Below, in pieces: positions 2,887 to 7,822 of a stretch of 7,822 nucleotides of DNA (position 1 is its first letter; each line of letters begins with the position of its first letter). Position numbers and translations under genes: made by a program. The stretch is taken from the NCBI GenBank assembly GCA_019246495.1, contig JAFAQI010000534.1:1-7822 (forward strand). The letters are read 5' to 3'. Under the pieces are notes generated by a model that searched no databases, was not told where the DNA came from, and worked only from the letters and a program-made list of their open reading frames with translations. This DNA comes from Frankiales bacterium. Lineage in GTDB: Bacteria > Actinomycetota > Actinomycetes > JAFAQI01.

Positions 2887-5007
2887 TCAGGCGTCGGAGG
2901 CGAGAGTGAAGGGGAGCACTTCGCAGGCACCGGCCAGGCGGAGCGCGCGGCCGGCGAGGGCCATCGTCCAGCCGGTGCCGATCAGGTCGTCGACGAGCAA
3001 CACGATCGGTTCACCGAAGTGCTGCAACGCGGCCCTCTGCTCCGGCGACACCACGAACGCCGAGTGCAGCGCGCGGACCCGCTGCGCGCTGTTGGTGCGC
3101 GCCGCGCCCGTTCGCTCGATGCCGTTGAGCTCAAGCGGCCCGAGCCACTCAAGCCGGCCGATCGCGGCGAGCCGTTCGCCGAGGGTCCCGACCAGATGCG
3201 GGCGGCGCAGCGACGGGACCGCCGCCACTGCAACAGGTCGTCGCTCCCAGCCCCACGTGCGCAGCACCTCGACGGCCGCGTTGAACAGCTCGTCCGGCAA
3301 CGGGCCGTCCGGCGCCGACTCGTGCAGCACGCGCCGCAGCCGCGGTCCCCAGCCGATGTCGGAGAGTCGCGCGATCACGCGACCGCTGCCGACCTGCTCC
3401 TCGACAGGGATCCGGCCCTTCAGCTCGATGCCGAGCTTCTCCAGTCCGGTCGGCCACATCGTTCGCGACTCCACCTCGACACCCGGCCGGTTGATCTCGG
3501 CCCGCGAGGCTTTCACCGCATCGTCCGACACCTCGGTGGACCACGCCGTCCCCGTGCAGTTGTCGCATCGCCCGCACGGCGCGGCACCGGGATCGTCGAG
3601 CTGCCGGCGCAGGAACTCCATCCGGCAGTCGGCCGTCGCGATGTAGTCGCGCATCGCCTGCTGCTCGCGCTCGCGCGCGGCGCTGACCCGCTCGTAGCGT
3701 TCCTGGTCGTAAGCCCACGGCTCACCGGTCGCGATCCAACCGCCTTGCACCCGGCGTACCGCCCCGTCGACGTCGAGCACCTTCAGCATCTGCTCCAGCC
3801 GCGAGCGGTTGAGCTCGACGGACACCTCGAGCGCGGGGACGCTGACGGGCGTCGGTGACGCGGCCAGTACGTCGAGGGTCTGCCGCACGATCGGCTCCGG
3901 CGGAAAGCCGACGCTCGCGAAGTAGCGCCACACGTCCTCGTCCTCGGCGCCCGGCAGCAGCAGCACAGTCGCGCGGTCGACGCCGCGGCCGGCGCGGCCG
4001 ACCTGCTGGTAGTAGGCGACCGGCGACTGCGGTGCGCCGAGATGGATGACGAAGCCGAGGTCGGGCTTGTCGAAACCCATGCCCAACGCCGACGTCGCGA
4101 CCAGTGCCTTCACCTTGTTGTCGAGCAGCGACTGCTCGGCCTCGACGCGGTCGGCGGTCTCGGTCCGCCCGGTGTAGGACGCGACCTCGAGCCCCTGCCC
4201 GCGCAGGAACGTCGCGACCGCCTCGGCCTGCGCGACCGTGAGCGCGTAGATGATCCCCGAGCCCGGCAGCTCCGGCAGCCGCTCGGCGAGCCAGGCGAGC
4301 CGGTGTGCGTTGGACGGCAGCCGTACGACCCCGAGATGCAGGCTCTCGCGATCGAGCGACCCGCGCAGGACCAGCGGCGGATCGGTGACACCTGCCGAGC
4401 CGAGCTGCTCGGCGACGTCGTCGACGACGCGCGCGTTGGCGGTCGCCGTCGTCGCGAGTACCGGGATGCCGGCCGGTAGGTCCTCGAGCAACGTGCGGAT
4501 CCGGCGATAGTCCGGGCGGAAGTCGTGGCCCCAGTCGGAGATGCAGTGCGCCTCGTCGACGACGAGCAGCCCGGTCTCGGCCGCGAGCTTCGGCAGGACG
4601 GTGTCGCGGAACTTCGGGTTGTTGAGCCGCTCTGGCGACACGAGCAGCACGTCTGTTTCGCCGCGCTGCACGGCCGCTTCGACGTCGTCCCAGTCCTCGA
4701 GGTTGGCCGAGTTGATCGTGTGCGCGTGGATGCCGGCGCGCTCCGCCGCCTCGATCTGGTTGCGCATCAGCGCGAGCAGCGGCGAGACGATCACCGTCGC
4801 GCCGGCCCCTTGCGCCCTTAGCAATGCTGTGGCGATGAAGTAGACCGCTGACTTGCCCCACCCCGTGCGCTGTACGACGAGCGCCCGCCGGTGGTCGACC
4901 ACCAGCGCCTCGATGGCCCGCCACTGGTCCTCGCGCAACGTTGCGTTCTCGCCGGCGAGCGCGCGCAGGTGCGCCTCGGCTCGCGCGCGCAGGTCGTCGG
5001 GGGACAT
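2887..5007 (-). CDS. recQ: RecQ-family ATP-dependent DNA helicase with C-terminal phosphoribosyltransferase-like domain
   Basis: A 706-residue superfamily 2 helicase that unwinds DNA 3'-5' in recombination and repair. In order: Q-motif region LREDQWRAIEAL (24-35); Walker A QRTGWGKS (46-53); DEAH box with the RecQ aromatic-rich loop HCISDWGHDFRPDY (151-167); motif III ATTATA (185-190); motif V ATSALGMGFDKPD (304-316); motif VI QVGRAGRG (335-342); and a zinc-binding Cys set at 461, 478, 481 and 484. No HRDC domain follows. Instead residues about 590-706 contain VLLVDDLIGTGWTM (669-682), the PRPP-binding-loop signature of phosphoribosyltransferases, an architecture I know from actinobacterial RecQ proteins. 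I chose ATG 5007; GTG 5025 would add six residues, and neither has a well-placed ribosome-binding site. It is divergent from the hydrolase gene and upstream of the TAC operon on the same strand. Confidence 0.92.
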   Translation of the reverse strand: MSPDDLRARAEAHLRALAGENATLREDQWRAIEALVVDHRRALVVQRTGWGKSAVYFIATALLRAQGAGATVIVSPLLALMRNQIEAAERAGIHAHTINSANLEDWDDVEAAVQRGETDVLLVSPERLNNPKFRDTVLPKLAAETGLLVVDEAHCISDWGHDFRPDYRRIRTLLEDLPAGIPVLATTATANARVVDDVAEQLGSAGVTDPPLVLRGSLDRESLHLGVVRLPSNAHRLAWLAERLPELPGSGIIYALTVAQAEAVATFLRGQGLEVASYTGRTETADRVEAEQSLLDNKVKALVATSALGMGFDKPDLGFVIHLGAPQSPVAYYQQVGRAGRGVDRATVLLLPGAEDEDVWRYFASVGFPPEPIVRQTLDVLAASPTPVSVPALEVSVELNRSRLEQMLKVLDVDGAVRRVQGGWIATGEPWAYDQERYERVSAAREREQQAMRDYIATADCRMEFLRRQLDDPGAAPCGRCDNCTGTAWSTEVSDDAVKASRAEINRPGVEVESRTMWPTGLEKLGIELKGRIPVEEQVGSGRVIARLSDIGWGPRLRRVLHESAPDGPLPDELFNAAVEVLRTWGWERRPVAVAAVPSLRRPHLVGTLGERLAAIGRLEWLGPLELNGIERTGAARTNSAQRVRALHSAFVVSPEQRAALQHFGEPIVLLVDDLIGTGWTMALAGRALRLAGACEVLPFTLASDA

Positions 5008-5105
5008 GGCGCCGACGCTACGCACCTCGACTGACAGCCTGATTCGGTCTGCCCTCAGCGAACTTCGTTGGCGAAGCCCGGTGACTCGCGCGGCGAGGTG
5101 TCAGG

Positions 5106-6014
5106 ATGCGGCGCGTGACGGACATCGACGTGCTGGACGGCGTACGGGATCGACGGCTCGAGCGGCCCGACGGGCGGACGGTCGCGTTCACCGAGTGGGG
5201 TGACCCGGACGGGACGCCGCTGCTGCGCGTGCCGGGTACGCCGGGCAGCCGGTACACCGTCCGCGCCGACCGCTCCGGCTGGGCCGCGCGCAACCTGTGG
5301 GCGATCACGACCGAGCGACCGGGCTACGGCGCGTCGTCGCGGTTGCCGGGACGCGGCTTCGCGGAGCCGGCCGACGACCTCGCTGCCGTGCTCGACGAGG
5401 TCGGAGTGGAGCGGGCGCACGTCATCGGCGGCAGCGGCTCGGCGCCGCACCAGCTCGCCTTTGCCGCGCGCCACCCCGATCGAGTGCGCGCGATGACCAT
5501 CATGGTCGGCGCCGCGCCCGCCACGGAGGCGGAATACGCCGCTCTCGTCGGCGTCAACGCCGAGGCGCACCGGCTGGTCGCCTCAGACGACCTGGACGGC
5601 TTCCGCGAACTCCTCAAGGGGCTGCGCGAGTCGATCGTCGCCGATCCGCTCGCCGCCTTCCGCGACATCATGGACAAGGCGCCAGACGCCGACCGCAAGG
5701 TCATGACGGACCTGAACTGGCAGGCGGCCTTCGTCGTCTCCATGCGCGAGGCAGTGGCCCAGGGTGTCGACGGCTGGTACGACGAAGGTCTCGCGCTGGA
5801 GCGATCCTGGGGCGATGTCGAGCCGGCGAAGGTCGTGACGTCGGTGACGTGGTGGCACGCAGCGGGTGACGCGAACGCTCCGCTGTCGGCGGCCGTGCGG
5901 CTGGTTGAGCAGCTTCCTGATGCGAAGCTCGTGCGCTTTGGCGACGAGGAGGGGCACTTCGCGCCGTACCACCGCGAGGACGAGATCCTCGACGAACTGC
6001 TCTCCCGCGGCTGA
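5106..6014 (+). CDS. Alpha/beta hydrolase
   Basis: A 302-residue alpha/beta-fold hydrolase of the epoxide-hydrolase/haloperoxidase-like group; the substrate cannot be told. The nucleophile elbow is GGSGS (108-112) with Ser110, the acid is probably Asp255 (AAGDANAP) and the base His284 (DEEGHF). The strand-3 oxyanion motif, usually HGTPGSR in this group, reads PGTPGSR here (residues 43-49 region), so the conserved His is replaced by Pro. The cap region (about 140-235) is helical and charged. ATG 5106 has GAGG seven bases upstream. There is no signal peptide, so it is cytoplasmic. It lies 98 bases from the divergent recQ start; that gap contains a small perfect hairpin (CTTCG-TTGG-CGAAG, 5063-5076) and no clear shared operator. 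It is convergent with the diiron oxygenase gene, with only 12 bases between the stop codons. Confidence 0.88.
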   Translation: MRRVTDIDVLDGVRDRRLERPDGRTVAFTEWGDPDGTPLLRVPGTPGSRYTVRADRSGWAARNLWAITTERPGYGASSRLPGRGFAEPADDLAAVLDEVGVERAHVIGGSGSAPHQLAFAARHPDRVRAMTIMVGAAPATEAEYAALVGVNAEAHRLVASDDLDGFRELLKGLRESIVADPLAAFRDIMDKAPDADRKVMTDLNWQAAFVVSMREAVAQGVDGWYDEGLALERSWGDVEPAKVVTSVTWWHAAGDANAPLSAAVRLVEQLPDAKLVRFGDEEGHFAPYHREDEILDELLSRG

Positions 6015-6049
6015 GCTTGCGCCCTGCTATTCGAGGCCGAGCTTGCGCC
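6013..6049. repeat. 11-bp direct repeat spanning the convergent gene ends
   Basis: GAGCTTGCGCC occurs at 6013-6023 and again at 6039-6049. The first copy overlaps the hydrolase stop and the second lies in the last codons of the oxygenase gene. No intrinsic terminator is visible between these convergent genes. It may be a chance duplication or a small tandem-duplication scar at the C-terminus of the oxygenase gene. Confidence 0.45.
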
Positions 6050-7028
6050 AGAGCACGGTGTAGGGCCCGCGGACGAGACCGAGGTCTTCGCACAGCTTCC
6101 GCACCTTGCCCAGCGACGCGATCGTCTCGGCGCGATGGCGCGGGTTGTCGTCGTACGCCGCTTTCACGACCTCGGGCGGGATGGAGTAGCGCTTCACCAG
6201 ATTCGACGAGGGCTTGAGCATCTGCTGCGCCATCCCGGCGAGGATGAGTGGCGCGCCGATGGCGAGCTCTGCGCGGCGAATCGGGCTCAGCCGCCGCACC
6301 GTGCGCTTGAGGTAGTGCCGCGCGAACGACAGGTGCCGCGCCTCCTCGGTGACATGGATGCGGATGATGCGTTCGAGCAGCGGGTGCTTCTCGCGGTCAC
6401 GCCGAAGCTCTTGCCGCTGTACGTAGTCGATCGGGTCTTCGCCGCCGAGGACGAACAGGAAGAACAGCTGCGGGAAGCGGCGGCCGAGACCGATGATCCA
6501 GCGGCTTGAGATCCGGTCGTACCAAGCGAGCCCGGGGGCGTCGTAACCGGTGCGGTTGACGAACTCCTGGAACATCAGCGAGTGCTGCGCCTCTTCGATG
6601 ACCTCGTGGTAGCAGTAGCGGAACTCTGGTGAGTTGTTGGGCAGCGTCATCGCGAACTCGAGCAGGCCGCGCTTCAGGATGCTCTCGAAGATCAGGCCGA
6701 TCTTCATCTTGCTGGCGACGAGCTCCAATCCGAGTCGCGCGCGCGTGGGCTGCGGCAACGACTGGTACCACTCGGTTGCGCCGAGCGGGTCGCCCTCGTC
6801 GGCCGTCAGCTCCCACCGCGGATCGGTCGGGTCGAGTGCGTAGGCCGGGTCGTCCCAGGCGATGTCCGCGTAGGCGTCGAAGTGCTTCGTCACTGACAGA
6901 TCGTTGAGCCGGTCGAGCAGGCTCTGCCAGCGACTGTCGGCATCGCTGACGACAACCTCCTCGGCGACCGCGTTGCTGTCGCTGTCGTCGTACGTCGCGA
7001 TCGAGGTGCGGGCGGCAACGTCAGTCAT
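6027..7028 (-). CDS. AurF-like diiron oxygenase
   Basis: A 333-residue protein of the AurF (p-aminobenzoate N-oxygenase) family, about the length of AurF itself. The full diiron ligand set can be placed: Glu115 (IFESILKR), Glu146 and His149 (EEAQH), Glu197 (GGEDP), and His225, Glu229 and His232 in HVTEEARH. The spacing of the last three equals that in AurF. The family uses a non-haem diiron centre and O2; members N-oxygenate arylamines or act on other substrates, so the actual reaction is unknown here. There is no signal peptide. The first 30 residues are acidic and probably disordered. ATG 7028 overlaps the tetR stop as ATGA, so translation is coupled to the regulator, which makes the regulator the likely sensor for this enzyme's substrate or product. 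Confidence 0.88.
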   Translation of the reverse strand: MTDVAARTSIATYDDSDSNAVAEEVVVSDADSRWQSLLDRLNDLSVTKHFDAYADIAWDDPAYALDPTDPRWELTADEGDPLGATEWYQSLPQPTRARLGLELVASKMKIGLIFESILKRGLLEFAMTLPNNSPEFRYCYHEVIEEAQHSLMFQEFVNRTGYDAPGLAWYDRISSRWIIGLGRRFPQLFFLFVLGGEDPIDYVQRQELRRDREKHPLLERIIRIHVTEEARHLSFARHYLKRTVRRLSPIRRAELAIGAPLILAGMAQQMLKPSSNLVKRYSIPPEVVKAAYDDNPRHRAETIASLGKVRKLCEDLGLVRGPYTVLWRKLGLE

Positions 7029-7651
7029 CGGTTGGCTCCGGGTTCGGTTGGCATGGCGGTGGAGACGAGCATCTTGAACACGGCCAGCAGCTCGGCGAAG
7101 TCGTGCGGCTGGTAGTCGCCGAACTGGTGCGACAGCGCGAGGCCGTCGAGGAACGTGAAGGTCATGCCGATCGCCAGTCGCGGCAGGGCGGGATTGACCG
7201 CGGTCTCGTCGGCGAACAGCTCGCGGAAGATCTCGACGCTGGTGTCGACGAACTGCTGGTCGACGCGCGTGACGGCGCCGGCGAGCTCGGGGTCGGTGCG
7301 CGCGGCCACCCACAGCTCGAGCCAGGCCGTGAACGCCGGCCCCTGGAACATCGACCACAGCGTGTCGATCGCGGCGTCGACCTTCGGGCGGTCCGGCGGG
7401 ATGTCGGCCATCGCCTTGCGGAACTCCGCGATCCGCTGGTCGAACAGGTGCTGGACCGCGGCGGCGAGCAGGTCGGCCTTCGTCGGGAAGTGATGCAGCA
7501 GCGCGCCGTAGGAGACGCCGGCGCGTTTGGCGACCGCCTGGGTTGCAGTGTTGCGATAGCCACTCTCGACCAGGGTGTCGACGGTGGCGGTGAGCAGTGC
7601 GGCGCGGGTGGCAGCGGTGCGCTCGGCCTGGGTCCGCCGGATTTGCGCCAT
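7025..7651 (-). CDS. TetR-family transcriptional regulator
   Basis: A 208-residue one-component regulator. Residues 10-57 are the TetR DNA-binding domain, with helix-turn-helix TATQAVAKRAGVSYGALLHHF (35-55) followed by PTKADLL. The rest is a helical ligand-binding and dimerisation domain that cannot be assigned to a ligand. I chose ATG 7651 (MAQIRRTQAERT), which places the helix-turn-helix at the usual distance from the N-terminus. Upstream in-frame codons would extend it through the presumed operator. There is no good ribosome-binding site, so the mRNA may have a very short leader. It overlaps the diiron oxygenase gene by 4 bases and most likely represses both from the palindrome at 7675-7696. 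Confidence 0.9.
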   Translation of the reverse strand: MAQIRRTQAERTAATRAALLTATVDTLVESGYRNTATQAVAKRAGVSYGALLHHFPTKADLLAAAVQHLFDQRIAEFRKAMADIPPDRPKVDAAIDTLWSMFQGPAFTAWLELWVAARTDPELAGAVTRVDQQFVDTSVEIFRELFADETAVNPALPRLAIGMTFTFLDGLALSHQFGDYQPHDFAELLAVFKMLVSTAMPTEPGANR

Positions 7652-7674
7652 TTGGCGAGCGTGCCAGGAAAGTA

Positions 7675-7696
7675 ACAAACCGTCAAGACTGCTTGT
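7675..7696. promoter_or_regulatory. Candidate TetR operator upstream of tetR
   Basis: A 22-bp imperfect palindrome, 8 of 11 positions paired: ACAAACCGTCA facing AGACTGCTTGT. It lies 24 bases upstream of the regulator's ATG. On the minus strand it contains TTGACG, a good -35 box, though no clear -10 box follows at standard spacing. Size and location fit a TetR autoregulatory site; binding is inferred. Confidence 0.5.
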
Positions 7697-7704
7697 AAGT
7701 GTCT

Positions 7705-7822
7705 TCAGATGAAGTGGATGGAACGGACGACCGGTCCGGCCGCGCGGATCGTCGGAGCCCACGACCGGAGGGAGCCGCTGACGAGTACGGCGACCAGGCC
7801 GCCGCTTGTGTCGACGAAATCG
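7705..7822 (-). CDS. Probable 3' end of a gene cut by the right edge
   Basis: A minus-strand frame open from the right edge encodes 38 residues (DFVDTSGGLVAVLVSGSLRS and onward) and stops with TGA at 7707-7705, 53 bases before tetR. Its base use by codon position (third highest, first intermediate, second lowest G/C) is that expected of real genes here. The opposite plus-strand frame starting with ATG 7709 shows first-position G/C below second, which argues against it. I cannot name the product. Confidence 0.35.
   Translation of the reverse strand, partial: DFVDTSGGLVAVLVSGSLRSWAPTIRAAGPVVRSIHFI

Noticed and set aside
2869..3858. Plus-strand open frame of 329 codons opposite recQ
   Set aside because: It lies antisense to a well-conserved helicase with all motifs on the other strand; no recognisable domain and a shadow-like composition.
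7709..7822. Plus-strand frame starting ATG 7709 at the right edge
   Set aside because: First-position G/C is lower than second-position and there is no ribosome-binding site; the opposite frame has gene-like codon-position composition.
1..7822. CRISPR array, insertion sequence, integrase or attachment site
   Set aside because: No regularly spaced repeats, no transposase or recombinase motifs on either strand, and no tRNA gene with a flanking direct repeat were seen.

Overview
The window is high-GC DNA with strong G/C at third codon positions, GTG/TTG starts and 4-bp stop/start overlaps. It carries actinobacterial-type genes: a RecQ helicase with a C-terminal phosphoribosyltransferase-like domain, a TetR plus AurF-type diiron oxygenase pair, and a mycobacterial-type HigB-HigA-SecB module. 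I infer an actinobacterium and cannot name the genus.

The left third (about 1-2885, all genes on the minus strand) looks like a defence or stress accessory segment beside ordinary chromosomal genes. In transcription order it has: a possible 25-codon ORF just after recQ; a block of inverted repeats; a perfect 18-bp palindrome (2716-2733) matching the operator reported for M. tuberculosis HigA; a leader with a strong nested hairpin and a possible 21-aa leader peptide; a 57-aa small protein (2368-2541); the toxin higB (1867-2301); a 120-bp gap with a hairpin, a promoter candidate and a second, imperfect HigA-type operator; the antitoxin higA (1288-1746); and a SecB-like chaperone (761-1291) coupled to higA by a GTGA overlap. 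These three genes form a toxin-antitoxin-chaperone (TAC) module like Rv1955-Rv1956-Rv1957. In that family the SecB-like chaperone protects the antitoxin, which in turn holds the HigB mRNA endonuclease inactive. Downstream come two tandem hairpins, a small ORF of unknown function (358-648) and, cut by the left edge, the N-terminus of an N6-adenine DNA methyltransferase, which supports a defence setting.

The centre and right (2887-7822) are conventional: recQ on the minus strand (2887-5007), a divergent alpha/beta hydrolase on the plus strand (5106-6014), then, convergent with it, a TetR regulator (7025-7651) overlapping an AurF-like diiron oxygenase (6027-7028) by ATGA. A 22-bp imperfect palindrome upstream of tetR is a plausible autoregulatory operator. 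The right edge probably holds the 3' end of another minus-strand gene.

The most interesting part is the TAC locus: two HigA-type operators in one operon, an antitoxin-chaperone pair that appears to have its own promoter behind a hairpin, and extra small ORFs and structured leader RNA in front of the toxin.
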